Source of the DNA: Spodoptera frugiperda
Taxonomy: Eukaryota > Arthropoda > Insecta > Lepidoptera > Noctuidae
Assembly (NCBI RefSeq): GCF_023101765.2
Contig: NC_064218.1
Span: 7,998,001 to 8,062,000, forward strand
Direction: 5' to 3'
Length of the DNA: 64,000 nt
Positions 1 to 14,439 of this stretch are shown here, in pieces (the stretch's first letter is position 1; each line of letters begins with the position of its first letter). The position numbers were made by a program, and so were the translations under genes. Below the pieces are notes generated by a model, which was not told the DNA's origin, searched no databases, and worked only from the letters and a program-made list of their open reading frames with translations.

Positions 1-803
1 CGACGCAACGCAACGCAAAGAACAAGTGGGGCCTCACTCTAATCCATATGCATGGCAACTTGAACCTTAATTAGGCAGACATACAAGCTAGAATTGAAAT
101 CGTTACTAGTTGTGAAGTTTATTTGAACCAGCATCAGACTAATTGGAAATCGATAAGGCGTGAAAAATTCAAGAGCATTGCTGCTCTTTAACAAATGTCT
201 GGATTTTGAACTTTGAACTGAGTTCTACAACCAGTGTTCATAATTAACTTCTAAAAAATATATTTAATAAAATACTATGTATTTTTTTTTAATACAATGT
301 TGACACTGGCTGGAGAACGGGCTGCAATGCAACATGAAACACGTTGTGAGCTCGATTCATGTGTCAAGAAAAACGAGTTAATGAGTGCTTTTTTCAAAAT
401 TGCCATTAGGAACCACTTTACAATTTTCTAAAATGACGGCTCTAAAATGACGGCAGTAAGAATTGACTAAAAAAATCTGCAAACCAAAGATCGAGCATAG
501 TGCATACTTTTGCAAAGCTAGCCAGTCAGGTTCTCAGACCGGTTTAAAAAAAGGTCTAGATGTAGGTGTTAAATGCCTGCAGCTACATATAATTAGTAAC
601 ACGCATCCTAACCCGTTTACACGCAGGTTAAAATTAAATATAGATCTCTCTATTTTAGTCTCATAGGTATTTTTTCTTTAATTTGGAGCACTTTGGTATA
701 TTACAACTTGTTTTAACAGAAATAATTTTAAATGATACGAAAAACATGTCGACTTGGTATTAAGATTTGTGTTCAGAAGAATAACATGATTAATGGGTTC
801 CAT

Positions 804-960
804 AGCTGCGGACTGCGGATTACGTAACAGGTTAATAAGACTCCAGCTGATGAAGAAGGAACGGGGTGGTTTTTAGTCAGTAAGAGTCTGACACTCCATC
901 TTACCTCGCCCTAGGCGGAAGAAAAGAGTGGATGAGTTTCCCCCTAAAAAAAAAAAAAAA
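804..960 (+). mobile_element. SINE, family A (copy 1)
   Basis: This copy starts at AGCTGCGGACTGC and carries the family core GGTGGTTTTTAGTCAGTAAG followed by AGTCTGACACTCC. It ends in a run of 15 A residues. At least seven other copies share this order of blocks (3536, 9056, 12439, 16698, 18213, 28421, 29335), so it is a dispersed retroposed element. The poly-A tail and short length fit a SINE. The family name is not assigned. Confidence 0.85.
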
Positions 961-1375
961 TGGAAAAATGCTTGTTGTGGATGGCTTTACAACTATTGAT
1001 ACATTGCATACTTGACCTACGCATCTTCCTCGCACAGCTACATAGTTTAGTCTCAGTGGAAACAGTCATACAGTTTCACAGCTTGGCTATCACATCTTCG
1101 TAGCATAGCTACATAACACTGAAGGAAAAGCACGTCTGAGAATGAATATAGAAAATATACATAGCTGCACCACAGGTATATAAAGATCTAGAAAAGACCG
1201 TAGTCACAAAAAGCGGTGTACCGGAAAACGTTTAGCCATGCGACTCCCCGCCCTTGCTAACAACCGCACACAACTACCCATCGAACAATACACAACCAGT
1301 TTATCATGGTCCTGCTTTGTATGATCGTTCCCCACATTCAAAGGGTCAGCTTATACTGGTTATGTATAGCTTGAT

Positions 1376-1660
1376 ATGAAGCCGTACAAAGTATTATTGT
1401 ACTACACTCGCTCCCAGGAGACGCTCGTAAACGAGGTTCCTATGGGAAATGTTGTTAGTTTAATATTTAAAGTGGATAAGTTTGCTGAACAGCTTATTTT
1501 TCTTCAACCCCTTTGTCTGTCGAAACTCAGATCTACGCGATACACAGTGATTTTTCTATTATGTACCGAAAGACAAGTGATTTATCGTCTATTAAAAATA
1601 CATCGCAATTAGTCCAGCCGTTTAGAAAGACATCAGTGACACACACACATACGAAAACAT
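1376..1660 (+). repeat. Dispersed repeat fragment with LINE-like tail
   Basis: The sequence ends with TTAGTCCAGCCGTTTAGAAA followed by a CAGTGACACACACA stretch. The same ending, with small changes, closes the repeat at 26245-27345 (GGTCTAGTCGTTTAAGAGGA, then CAGTGACATACACACG). Such tails are common in moth genomes. A 78-codon open frame here lies inside the repeat and is not taken as a gene. Confidence 0.55.
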
Positions 1661-2916
1661 AACACTTTCTATACGTAAATATAAAGGCACACATGTAAAC
1701 AACACAGTAATAAAACGTGCCATTTCAAATATAGAACCACCATACGTTGGCCACATTACAGAGTGTCAAAGAAAAAAAAGTTATAAAAAAAATACGCGAG
1801 TAAAAGCAGGTTGGTAACCTACGCGACCTGCTTGACTCCTAGGGAATGTGAAAGGATTTTTTTATTTTGTTCATACATACAAGTTCCTTTACCCTTTTGT
1901 AAGTACTTACTTTGTTAGGTTGGTACACCTGTTTACATTTTTTTTTTCAGTAGATAATTAATGTTTGGAGTGACTCAAATAACTAAGTATGCTTTGTTAA
2001 GCATACTTACTTGGTAATTTTAAGAATTTTAAGTGAGTTGATCCACATGTGTGTAACAAACGTATCTACATAAATATATCTATCTAAATACTCGTTAAAT
2101 TATTTAATTTAATCTTGCTGCCAACCAGGCGATCACCGGTGACCGCTCTCATTGTAGATTTTATTATGTAATGTAAATACATTTCTTAATTAGGTAGTAT
2201 ATGAAATAGTAGTAAAGTTTTTCTTAAGGTGGAATTATAAATATGTTACATCGTAAAGTAGGTATAATTTTAGGGCTATTAGACGAGTTTAATCAGTAAC
2301 AATCTATGTGTAACAACAATAACAAGTAAAAAGAAAGTAAATAAGGCATTATTAAAAACCTTATATCTGCACGCTGACGTAAAAACAAACATAATATTAT
2401 TGTTATATATTACTCAATAAAACAATACGTTTTATTACAAATAAAATAATTTATACAATTAAACAGGTTAAGCACAGACCGCGGATCTAACAGCCCGCAT
2501 GTGTCGACTCGGCTTTATGCATCACGAAAAAAAAACTCATAAATTTTAAAGACGTTATTCGCGAAGTCGTTGGCCCGACACGTTATACAATGAGCATTAA
2601 ATTCTGCACCAATGCCATTAAGAATGAACAAAATAACACCAACCATATGTTATAACACGTTAACAACGGTATTTTGAATAAAACCTGTTTATGTGTGAAC
2701 ATTTCCTCTGCCAAAGCCTTAGTAATGTCAGGTGATGGAATCAATGTTTTGTATTTCGAACAGGAAAATGTTTACGGCCAGTTTTAATGGGAGGAATACC
2801 ATAGACTTATTTACCGAAGAGGTAGGTTATTAAAGGTTTAAATATACGTAGTATTATGAAGTTCAGATACACTGTACAACTATTGTAGTTGCATAGTGCA
2901 TTCCAGACTAAATTGT

Positions 2917-3003
2917 ATTATATAAAATTGCAAGTCCATACCCATTCAAAAGTGCCTTCTCGGTCTAATTGAAATAAATAATTTTGACTTTGACTTTGAC
3001 ATT
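2917..3003 (+). repeat. Retroposon-type tail ending in TTTGACT repeats
   Basis: AAATAAATAATTTTGACTTT and further copies of the unit TTTGAC follow a short unique block. This kind of tail (AATAAA plus a 6-7 base repeat) marks the 3' end of many moth SINE/LINE copies. Only the tail can be supported here. Confidence 0.45.
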
Positions 3004-3535
3004 TAATTTAGAGATTATTCAACTAATAATGTAGTCAAAGTAAAACACGACGTACCTACATACGTTTAACAAAATATAGTATTCATATGATTTCATACTG
3101 AATATAAAGTGTCAGAGACAGTTCGGAGTCGGAACAGTGACTTAAAATTAAATCTCTTTTGAGTATTTGAACATTTTTCATAGGAACGAGAAGGAAATTA
3201 TACTGGGAGCTTTTACGACGTAGCACGAGTGGAAGATATTATTCTCAATGTATCCAGGTCGTAACGAATGTTAATCCACTTAGTTTATTACTTAGCTCAC
3301 ATTATTACCTCAACAGTGGTGAGTATTAAAGTGCAATAAATGTGTTATATTCTGTTTACGGTGTACTGATTTTATTTTTAAACACGAAAGCAACGATATT
3401 TATTGGGGTATTTCAAATATAAATATTATTTTGAAAAATTGAAAGCAGAAGTATAGATCAGCAGAGGTAGAGGAAACTAAACACTTATTATGTAGACTGT
3501 GTATTAATCTCATATATTGTAAGGGACGAGGATCC

Positions 3536-3690
3536 AGGATCTACGGACTACCCAAAACATTACCGGGCCTCCGGCTCGAAGAGCAGGAGCAGCAACAGGG
3601 TGGTTTTTAGTCAGTAAGAGTCTGAGACTCCCTCTAGCCTCACCCAAGGCGAAAGAAAGCATTGGCTGATTATCAACCCTCAAAAAAAAA
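3536..3690 (+). mobile_element. SINE, family A (copy 2)
   Basis: This is a full-length-looking copy with the core GGTGGTTTTTAGTCAGTAAG, the block CCTCACCCAAGGCG and a tail of nine A residues. The 5' block (GATCTACGGACTACC) is diverged from the other copies. Confidence 0.85.
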
Positions 3691-6600
3691 TCTCACCTAA
3701 TACTCAATTTTCTATAATATAATTTTCTCAATAATTTCCCGATTACAAAGGAAAAAAAGGGACCGGTACTTCACTATCAACAACTTATTAAAAAAAATAG
3801 AACAACCCTCGGGCCGCTGGCGACGTGAAATAAGACTTCATCAATCATTTTATACAAACGCGCTCCTTCGAGAAAATTCTGTATAAAAATGACAGTAAAA
3901 TAACGAACAATACGAGTAATACTAGGTACGTAAGTACTAACTTTTTATCATTTGTTTGGGTCTCCGTCCGACGAGGTCAATGAGAAATATTATAGCAAAG
4001 GGAACAATGGAATCATCAATTTTTATATACGGTTAGATTTCCGTCTCCATAGTTACGGAATATTGTTTAATTTTGTTAGTATTGGTAACATTACGTTAGT
4101 CTGTATAGGGTCTTGTCAATCTATATAGAGACCTCTTAATTTTTCTAACAATTTATCATTAATCATTTGTACCGATCAAAACAATCAGAAGCAATCAGAA
4201 AGATTTATCTTTTAGATATTATGTAGCAAAAAGTACATATAATAAATGATAATCACCAAAAACTAAGGCCCTAAATCAAACCACTTCTGGAACAAAAGCC
4301 AGTGAACAATGCACAAAGTATCAGTAGGTATCACACAAATAAATATCCCACATTATCGGACCCAATCTCAAAGATCGGGTTTGCCAATGACCTTTTGACG
4401 CCAACTCCATCCGGCTCGGCCACCATAGCGCTTATGTCACCATAAGGATAATTTATTCGCTCATTCCCAGATAACGTACGACCACCTTCCGCAAACGTAG
4501 TCAGTGATCACAATTCACTTGGGTATGTAGACCCAAAGCCTGTTTGCCTAACAACATTTCAATACCCTTTTGTACCCAACAAAAACTCAACGTAAAGGTC
4601 TATCGTTTTCTTATATGAGTAGTTCTTTCTTTTCGAAAGAGCCACTTTAGTTCGATGAAATAAAATGAAAGGAAAATCCGCACTGGAAATTCAATGAAAG
4701 ATTATATTGTTGGAACAATTTGAATATTATTATGTATTTAGTATTACACTGAAATCAACTGAAGAAACAAAAACTGGATCAGTATTTCATAGAAACATAA
4801 ATTATAATGTCAAAACCAGTTCGTAGAGTTTTTGTCTTTGTGTACTTAGAGCAAAACAGGGCGAAATAACAGTGCGTAGTAAAAACGTGGTAATAACAAG
4901 AGGAACATCGGTTGCTACTGGCCGTAACGAGGGACGAGCCTCGCCAAATTGGCAGGGAAGGTGAACACGGAGGGTCATACTCCTGGAAGTGCTAGGGACA
5001 GAGTCCCAAGTAAAATCTCGTGAAAATTTAACCCGAAAAATTAAAAAACGGATTGGACTAGAAAACTTTTATTATTTTTCCTAAAAACAACAATGAAGGA
5101 AAATTACAAGTGACAAATATTTAGCTTCGAGGACAAAGGGATTTTTGCAAATTATAATTGTGATTCGTTGTTTAAGGTTTAATTTTTGTAAGCCTAAAAT
5201 TTGAATAGAATAGAAAATTAGCATACTTGTAACAGCGTAAGCCTGTATACTCGAAACTTAGAAAGTTGAAACCGTCGGAGTTTAAATTTCAAAGTTGTAG
5301 CCGTGTAAGGAGAATCCTTGGTAAACCAAGTTTATACAAGTAAACTAAACACAATCTCACTGGTTTTACTTGGGCAAGAAACTGCCACAGGGACTTGTAG
5401 CGGCGACGACCAGACAAATGATTTTAAAATGAGTTTCGTATACCAACGGCTGCGAAATAATAAACTAGCGGCTACTTCGGTTTTACGCCAAAATTCTGGC
5501 CGTGGCTGAATATTTGCGGGTTCCAATTTTAAATCTGGCTCCGGCGTAATTTTCTGGTCGTCAGCATAAAACCACTATTTCCCTGGTTAATGTCGGAACT
5601 CTGGGTTCAGTCGCTCGCTGTCCCTTCTAGCGTAACGAATGTAACATTTGCCTTTGACTACGCGTTTAATATCTAGGGAGTTTGTTCGACACGAAAAATA
5701 ATCTCTTTTGTAAACTTTACAACAAAGTGAGTGTTTAAAGCGAGCTGTTCTGTGAATTATCTCGGCATTCTCGGGGGCATTTCCAGTGAGTTGGTGTAAT
5801 GCGTAGTGCACACAAACACGCCGAGTGGGCAAAATCAATCCACGTCGGGCCCGGAGGCGAGGCCACTAAGTGCCTTAATACCCGCTGCTCAACCTCACAA
5901 CCTTCGTGCACAGAAACATGGAAATTGGTTCACATTCTCAGAATATCATCCCGGAAATCGTCTGTTTGTGTCCATTTTGTGAAATAAAAGGGAAATCGTA
6001 TTACCTCGAACAATCCGTACCTTGTATAAAATTATAAGGTACACGTTATGTCGTTTCGGAGTTAGATCAGCTTTGAATTGGTTTTGTGTTGCCATTTTCG
6101 TGGCGTATCCAAAGGCGGCTTTTTAATTTCAAAACCGAATTGATTCTTTTGTGTATTCCTGTCAAATCGTTGACGCACAATGGGATCATTTTGGCGTGTT
6201 TCTAAATGCAATGCAGTGGTCCAAATGACAGTTTATTGAAATAGAATGGGGTATCTTTACTCTCCATTTTTATTATTATTTCCAAATTATAAAAAAAATG
6301 CTCTTAAACCCCGAGGTTAGTCTCACAACATCGGATCAGGTATATATTGAATCAATATGTTTATGCTCATCTACCCTAATGGAGCGCACTGGATTCCACG
6401 CGGTATCAACACTAACCGAATTGGCTCAACTCCAAACCACGTGCACCGCTTGAGTCAAAATAAATATCTGTAGTATAACTGATATGATACCTCGTTCTTG
6501 GATAAATGCTGGCCGAAAATTGGAAATTGCTTTCCCACAAAACAACAACAAACCGATTACCTACAGCCAGTATTATAAACGCTGATGTAACACATAAACG

Positions 6601-7942
6601 TTTACTTTTTAAAAACCAGCGAATTTTTTATTGCTCTATTGACAAAATATTAAAATTGGAACACGAATGAAAACATCGTTCATTCTAACCGACTCCATAT
6701 AAAACCATGACGAATATATTTAATGATCGAACGCATCCGATATCAAAACGTTTGAATTGAGAATATTTGCCACGACTGTCATCGGCTTGAATGGGACGCG
6801 AGTAGGCTTTTGTCGTCACGCTTTTGTGCCAAAATGCTCGTATACAAGCCTCGACATTACTGACACTTTGGGCGGAAAATGATTTATTACCTTACAAAGA
6901 CGTCTTATGTTCTATAACTCTTTGACACTGTAGTTAGATTTTGTAGCGCCATAACTCAGTGTGCTACATGATATTGAGTGGCGGCAAAATTTGAAATTAG
7001 AATGATATGATATGATGATAAATCACAGTTAAACAAAAGATGAATGTATTTCTTCACTATTTTAATTTTAATTTGTTAAATAATAAAATATGTGACTTTG
7101 TTATTACCTTTATATTTACAGACATTATAATGCGCTTTGATACTGATTTACGTCTGTTGCGTTACAGCTACAGGTTCAGTTGAAAATCAGCGTCAGACAC
7201 TAGATATCTGGTATTCATGCTGAACTAGACCTTTTTGTTGCAAGCGTCAGGCACAAAACAATATTTTTTAGACTTTTTGTTTTTTAAAACGTTTGTCTAT
7301 ATCCACATTTTATTTTTATTGTTCTTTTTTTTTTATTTTATTTTATGTGACGTGTACTGTTTATGCCTGGTGTTGTTGTACCAAATAAATCTATTTTCTT
7401 TCTTTCTTTTATATTATTGAATTAAGGGCTTAGAATGTCTTAGAAAATAAAATAATACGATGGCTCACCTACCTATGTGTCTCGGTTACGAGATTAGTCG
7501 TATCTAATTCAGCCAATCATGGACGTTGACATTAACAAAGTCAACAGATTATATCGACCCGCCATTTACAATTAAGAAAGAGTCAATAGATATCGCTTTT
7601 CACTAGGTAAGGATTATACGCTCTAGAAAGTGATATGACAAAGCTATTAAAGCGATTATTTAGAAAAATATTACGAATTTCAAATCTTTGTTATGTAATA
7701 GTGTTTTTTGTTAGGCCTTGAACCACTATTACTATTACTTTTTCATGTGGTGCCACATAAGATTTTCTCCAGAGTCGTAAGATCATTCTCTTAAAAAAAC
7801 TTTTACCTTTTGATTATTGAAATCAGTTGATCCTATCAGATTGTGACATAAATTGTATTTGAGCTTTAACCAATAATTTTATTTTGATTAGGGGTTGTCT
7901 TGTGTATCATTTTTATTTCGCGGACCATATGCTAATTAAAAA

Positions 7943-8076
7943 GCAACGTCACGCCTTTTATCCCCGAAGGGGTAGGCAGAGGTGTTCATTACGACATGTA
8001 ATGCCGCTATACAATGTACACCCACTTTTCACCATTTGTGTTATAAGTCCCATGTAATAGAGGGTGAACCTATATG
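7943..8076 (-). mobile_element. tRNA-derived SINE, family B (3' part)
   Basis: Read on the minus strand, the copy ends with CCCCTTCGGGGATAAAAGGC then GTGACGTT. It shares the middle blocks (CATGTAATAG; the AACACAAATGG region) with 9779-10038 and 49255-49396. The tRNA-like head is missing, so the copy is 5'-truncated. Confidence 0.75.
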
Positions 8077-9055
8077 CAAGACTTTGCTTTTAAAGCTTTT
8101 ACGGACTATTGGAGGTCGACGGACCACGGGTTGTAAACCACTGTTTTAAAAGAAATCGATCGCGTAACGCCAACTTAAGTAAATGTTATGTAAAAAGTAA
8201 TCAAAACAAAATACAAAGAAATTCAACAAACGTAATGTGTAATTAGAAGAAATAACATGCATAACATACGTTAACATTTTTTGTTAACGTTAACGAAGGA
8301 GTAAGTAGAAGTATTTTAACGACGCTCCGTTGTTTCATATTTAACGAAACTTTCCATAGCCTTGGGATGTCGGAGCGAAGTAATTACTGTTTATATGATT
8401 AGCGTAATTATAACTGATACTAGTACTTAATAGGTACGTGTTATTTGAAAAGCTTCTCTAGTTTATAAAGATATTATTATATTTTTTGATAGTGCGAATT
8501 ACTGCGGTTTCTTTTTGTAAACTTTTGCCCTAAGTTTTCTTAAACATAATTATATTTTAACACACCCGAAACAGCAATTAATATGGATCACACAAAAATT
8601 GTATCGTCGGATAATCGAAACCGCGACACGTTGGACAGAGAAGTCGTTTGCCCAGCCACTGTGCCCCCAGTGCAGTCAGTGCAGTCATACCTTTGCAACA
8701 TTATTGTCTCCATTGCTTGCATAAATTAAAACTAAAAGAATGCACTTTTATACTCCGGCAAAGCAAAGCCAATATCGATTCAGCCTCTTTTAAAAATGGA
8801 ACGTTTAAACAGGAAAAATAAACTTTGGACCATAAAGTCTGGAATGAAATAGGTTTTATTCTCATAGTTTATGTTCTAAAAGTCATTGAATGGAACGCCA
8901 ATGAAGCAGGTAAGTTAGTTCATGTTGTACATAATGAAAGGAAAACTTTCAATAGCTTGAAGTTAAACTCAAATCGTAAAGTGTAAATACAATGACGTTA
9001 ATATTGTTTTTTAAACGAACAATACCGTGTATTAAGTCTCATGAGACGTACTACC

Positions 9056-9207
9056 GATCCGGAGCTGCGGACAACGTAACAGGTTACCGGGGCTCTGGCT
9101 CAAAGCAGGAGAAGGAACGGGGTGGTTTTTAGTCAGTAAGAGTCTGATACCCTCCCGCCTCATCCAAGGCGGGAGAAGTCGTTGGATGATTTTTCCCCGT
9201 CAAAAAA
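9056..9207 (+). mobile_element. SINE, family A (copy 3)
   Basis: The copy begins GGAGCTGCGGACAACGTAAC, has the full core GGGGTGGTTTTTAGTCAGTA, the block CATCCAAGGCGGGAGAAG and a short A tail. Confidence 0.85.
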
Positions 9208-9778
9208 TATAAACGTACTAAATTAATTATGTTTAACGGCTTACTTACGTTACTATTTGACAATGTAACTCGACTAGTTTCAAGCCACACTAGGGGCTTA
9301 TGACTCAGTTGGTCGCTTGTACACAAAATGAATATAACTTAAGCAGTGTAATATAGGACTACAAATATAAAATTAAATACCTAAAATAATGAGATTACCT
9401 GCCTACTGCAGAATTTACTAACTAAATAAGCTCAAAATAATTTTTCATTAGGTGAAATTAAATGAAAACGGCAAACTGCGTTTCGTTATTAGAGCAAAAT
9501 TCTCCGTCTTCCTAAACCGCTTACTTCTATTAAAAGCCTTAGTATTTCCTCAGTAATAACAATTAATATACAATTAGTTCACAAAATAATAGTCCTAAGA
9601 ATGAAATCGCTAAAATGTGGTGAATTCTAATACCAAGTATAATTGATATTATAACAACTAGGTACCTAGATATCAGTGACGTACCTAGGTACTTTTTGAA
9701 ATACAAAACAATAAAGGTTTTATGTAGGCAACATTTACAAATCTTTTACAATTTCATATGGAAAATACCTAAAACTCA

Positions 9779-10038
9779 ACGTCACGCCTTTTTTATCCCC
9801 GAAGGGGTAGGCAGGGGTGCAATGTACACCCACTTTTCACCATTTGTGTGATAAGTCCCAAATAATAGGGGTGAACCTATTGCCATATACTGCGCACAAT
9901 TCCAGACTCCGTGCTACTCAGAAATTTTCGAAGACCCAAAAAATGGCTACTACGTAGGTAATACTTTGCCCGACCCGAGAATAACGCCCGAGACCCCTAG
10001 TCGGCAATCACACTTAAGACCACTCGATCAACGAGGCA
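9779..10038 (-). mobile_element. tRNA-derived SINE, family B (near full length)
   Basis: On the minus strand it begins with a degenerate tRNA-like head (TGCCTCGTTGATCGAGTGGT, with a damaged B box). It runs through GGCAATAGGTTCACCCC and ends CCCCTTCGGGGATAAAAAAG. It is collinear with the copy at 21141-21378. The damaged B box suggests an old copy. Confidence 0.8.
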
Positions 10039-10166
10039 CCTCAAACAATGCGTTTTTAAAAACGCCAAACACATTCCTGCATAATTATCTAAACTAAAAT
10101 AATTTCATCATGGATCGGATTTCCATGAATATAGTAAACAACCTACCTAAAAAGACAAACAACCCA

Positions 10167-10300
10167 TAAATTCCTAACCCCCAAAAAGCCGGCAATGCAC
10201 TTGTAACGCCTCTGGTGTTTCAAGTGTCCATGGGCGGCGGCGATTGCTTACCATCAGGTGATGCGTCTGCTCGTTTACAGGCGTGTTTAATAAAAAATAT
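10167..10300 (+). repeat. Dispersed repeat, family D (copy 1)
   Basis: The core AAAAAGCCGGCAATGCACTT is followed by CATGGGCGGCGGCGATTGCT, TACCATCAGGTGATGCGTCT and a short A-rich end. Copies also lie at 28569-28890, 23576-23658, 36651-36900 and 50203-50301. The shared 3' end with variable 5' truncation points to a retroposed element. Confidence 0.75.
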
Positions 10301-12438
10301 ACATCAACATACAGAGCATACACTAACTGTGGTTTCCCTTTTTTTTAAGATTGTCTTAAAGATTGGACTTAATAAATAAATAAATAAAATCACCGACACG
10401 GTCCGTTAAACACTCCCAACAAATAATGAAATAAACACTCTGTAAATAATACTCGATTGATTTAGACGGAGGAACATGATGTACACGACAATATTGATTC
10501 GAAATAATTTACCGGAAAATCTGCTTAATGGCCAGGAAGGAATGGTTGCAAAATGTTTTGTGCGCCTCGGCAAATGATGACAGATTCGTCCGTGTCTCCC
10601 TTCCCTTTGTTTCACGTCTATTCTATCAATCTTTGTAATCAAATCTTGTTGTTATTATTGTGCACCTTATTTACACTTTTAGATAATAGGGATGATGACG
10701 GGGTATGAAATTTTAAAATCTATTTAGTCCGTCCATTAGATCATGAAAAAATATATATATTATTAAGGTAACAATACTTAAAAGATAAAACGAATCAAAG
10801 TCTAGGCGTGGGTGCAAATACATTTCTACGCATATTTGTATTTAACAATTGGCAGTTATTTATTATTATGATTAAAAAAGGTTTGGAATTAGGTTTTAAT
10901 TTTTTGTCAACAGCAACGCGGATAAAGTGCTTGGAAAATCGTGTTTAAAAAGATTAATAAGTACTATATATCGTAATTAACACAATTAATCATCCAAAAA
11001 TATTTAAAAAACAAGTAAATCATGCATTATTCATAACATAACATAGCTAAATAGATAACTATAACACAACAACAAACGACTGTTATTCCAAAGCTGATAT
11101 TATCACGTCCATCACTAAACATGAGCCATCTAATAGCGGATTGTCCTCGCGATAATATATGTAGTTAAATGTCCACGTAATTGTACCGACATAATACTAA
11201 ACTCACTGCCTTTTATATTACGTCATAAATCCAAACAACTTTATTCATAATTATTGAAAAAATCTTGACCTTGTTAGTCAGAGAGCAGAATAAACAATGC
11301 ACAGATTATGCACACTTCACACGATCGGATCCAGTTTTTTAAAAAAAGAAGTGTTTTGTATAAAGAACTTGATCTCTTGACTGTTTAATAATTATTGTCT
11401 GTGCCCGTCCTTGCTTTTGTGTCCCAAGCATTATTACCGCATATTTTTGCCGCGATATTTAAATGTGGAACAGAGTTTTGTTTTTATTTTTGCGTGAAAC
11501 CCGTGCTTTAGAAAATTTGAGAAGGAATTTTAGTATAAATTGCGAGCCGTTTTATCATCAAAAGAAATAATGTGGGCATCCACAACGCTGCTGTAGGTAG
11601 CGTTATACGCCATTACTAGATTGTTGCCTGGCTTAGAATATTGATCATGATGAGATGTTAGAGCTGTTACGATTTAAGCCAAGGCTCATTAGTACTGATT
11701 TGCGAGCTTTTTTCGTAATTATACCTACTCTGTATAACCTGAAATAGAATTAAATGTATGTTGGCTTCCATATTGAAGACCGTAGACATGTTTTGCTAAC
11801 TCTTACACCAAAATCATGATGAAATATTGCCACATTGGTATATAGGTACGTAATACCAAAGCTCTGACATTTATTTTATCGAAATACAAAAATACCTTAG
11901 TTTTGATTTGAAAGCAGAGATCCAATTCGAAGCCAAAGAAAAGTACAACTTTTCATGTTTACGTTTTCTTACCGTAAATAGCTGTTACCTTGCCAAGTAT
12001 AGAAACTGTTTTCCTTCTATCAAAACAATAACAAATGCGCATAAATATCTAACACAGGACATTTTTCAGTTCACTGACTCGCCTAATAAACTGGCTAATA
12101 TTTTATTTTTAGCTTTATTGTGTTAGTAATTGGGTTCATATTTTCTTAAACGACTAATAAAACGACGACGAATATTTTTGTGCAGTAAATTATTTTTAGC
12201 AATCTATTTTTGGTGGTACGGCATTTTGGTCACTTGATTTATGCATTTGTCAATAATTTGGTAGTGTTTTTATAATATTCACAATTAGGTACCAGTTTAA
12301 ATTCATTTATTTTGGTTAGCTGATATTTAAAACCACAAAAATGTGCACCAAAGCAGTATCCGTCTCTTGGACGTTTTTTTATTTAGAGACAGCTATGATG
12401 ACTATGCTTTATAATGAACTTACTAAAATCTTAGACGT

Positions 12439-12565
12439 CTTTTTTTGAGGAGTGCGATCGTCCAATGGGACATCCAGCGGGAGAGTCAGACTCTTACCGA
12501 CTAAAAACCACCCCGTTCCTACTCCTACTTTTCAAGCCGGAGCCCCGGTAACCCGCAGATAGAGT
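12439..12565 (-). mobile_element. SINE, family A (copy 4)
   Basis: The minus-strand copy retains the core (here read as TTAGTCGGTAAGAGTCTGAC) and the T-run on the plus strand that is its A tail. The 5' block is partly lost. Confidence 0.8.
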
Positions 12566-14439
12566 CTAGGATTATAAATTAATTATATGATACGCCCTAA
12601 ATAATTTTAATTTAGTTATATTACAATTACTAGGCGTTCATAAAAATATCAGAAGTATAAGATTTTAAGTTTCATAAATGGTTACACATTGCTGACCGCC
12701 CACAATTCCGCCATGACGTATGATCGGTCGTTTATTGGAATTTGGCAGCTAATAGTTGCTTCAATTAAAGCCAATTTCAATTAAATTTCACAGTAGAATG
12801 ATTTTTGTGCGCCCGAAGCAGCGTGAAACGGATTCGGCCGTATTGGGCCGTCATTAAAGATGGGAAAAAAATAGTTTTTGAACTTGAAAAGTATATTGGC
12901 CATTTAAGCTTTTTAAAAAAAGAATGTTGACTACTTTCAGCTAAAAAGTTAAAATAAATAACAGACTTTATAGTGTTTAGTTTTTACGTTCGTAAATAAT
13001 TGTTTTACGTATCAAAATTTCGTCACATATAAGAATCTCATTCGTACCTACATTGAAATTAAATATTTAAAAATGAGCGCGGCCGCCAGCGGGCTAAATA
13101 TTAAGAAATATACAAGTTGAATCTAATATCCATTACGGTATCTTTTTAGAAGCGCCGTGGCCAAATTCAATTTTCTAAAACGATTTCATAATCTTCGTTT
13201 TAATAATCGAAAACTTTTCCAATACCGATGTTATGATCGTTAAGATTTAAAATAATCTTTTGTTATTTCTATTTTTAAATTTGGCATTATTTATTACCTG
13301 AATGATTTGATAAAAAAAAATGTCTGTAGTCTTTGTCTGCGAATTAAAATCGCGTTACTTTTCGCGGGCATTTAGAATTCCTTTTTTAAACTAATGTCAT
13401 TAAATGGAACTTCATTAAAATGCTTCGTTCCATCTGCAAACATTTTGAAATACAGAGTGAATTAATGAATGAATGAAAAGTTTTGTATTTATTGTTATCA
13501 ATCACTTTCCAACTCTATAAATAAGACGTAGATATATAACAAAAGAAATTGTTCCAATACTTTTATACATAACTGGTGGGTGACGGATATTACCTTGACA
13601 ACTTGATTGATCCGTTTTATGACGACAACAAATATAGGTAATGGCGTGAAGAAAGTAAACAGACCGATACGAAAACATAGTGAATTAGGGCTTTTCTGTC
13701 TAAAGGCAGACTTTTGTAATAATTAATGGAAACGTCTGAACACAAAGACTAGGTATATGTATATGTACATTATTTGTGGTATATTATAACAATAAAAATA
13801 TACATAATCTCTCCGAAAAACTTATCCACAATAAAAGGTCTTTAGATAAAACACTTTTGCCCAAATGTCACCAGCAATATCATGATAAATGGTCACCTAC
13901 TTGACAGAGTTTTTGTCTCAAACGACGCTCTCTCAAGAAAATATCAGGATCCTAGCGATTTCCAAATATTCCACGGACGAGCTTTTTATACAATATTTGT
14001 AACTCGTTGACTATAATGGTTATAGAGTCCTTGTTAACGATATTACGATTGGGGACCATTCAGCCAACTTCTTTCAATATCAATTTGAAAAGGGTCAAAT
14101 ATAATGTGTTGGCCCTCCAATAACGTCACCATTAACTAATATTGATTCCATAGAATGTGTATTCCATAAATCAGCAGATATAGCACGCTTATCCCGGCTA
14201 CAAATTTTCCACGATTGAATGGAGTTTTTATGTGGCTCCAACCTTCCAATTAGGCGGCTCCATACCAACCTCTTCACTCACGTTCTTATTATACTTCTAC
14301 CTGAGGAAGTCGAGATCGTGCCTATTTAAGCACGAGTACCTACGTAGCCGGTTAACACATAATTTCCAGCGATTGTTTGATATAATGTGAGAGGAGATAT
14401 GGCCAAAACGATTTCCACGTGATTGTCGAAAGCGTTTGA

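Larger units (their letters stand above)
1..14430. other. Long AT-rich stretch with no recognisable gene
   Basis: No exon with a recognisable protein family was found. All open frames are short and lack convincing splice signals. The stretch holds SINE copies (804-960, 3536-3690, 7943-8076, 9056-9207, 9779-10038, 10167-10300, 12439-12565), LINE-like tails (1376-1660, 2917-3003), short A/T runs and otherwise unique AT-rich DNA. Parts of 4900-6500 and 12690-12860 look less repetitive and could be conserved non-coding DNA, but that cannot be judged from one sequence. If the CpG island at 14440-15010 is the promoter of a minus-strand gene, as inferred, this stretch would be its first intron. Confidence 0.5.

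Noticed and set aside
1376..1612. 78-codon plus-strand frame
   Set aside because: It lies inside a dispersed repeat with a LINE-like tail. The peptide shows no domain.
5318..5838. Short overlapping frames of 63-83 codons
   Set aside because: No family match, frames on both strands overlap, and no consensus splice sites bound them.
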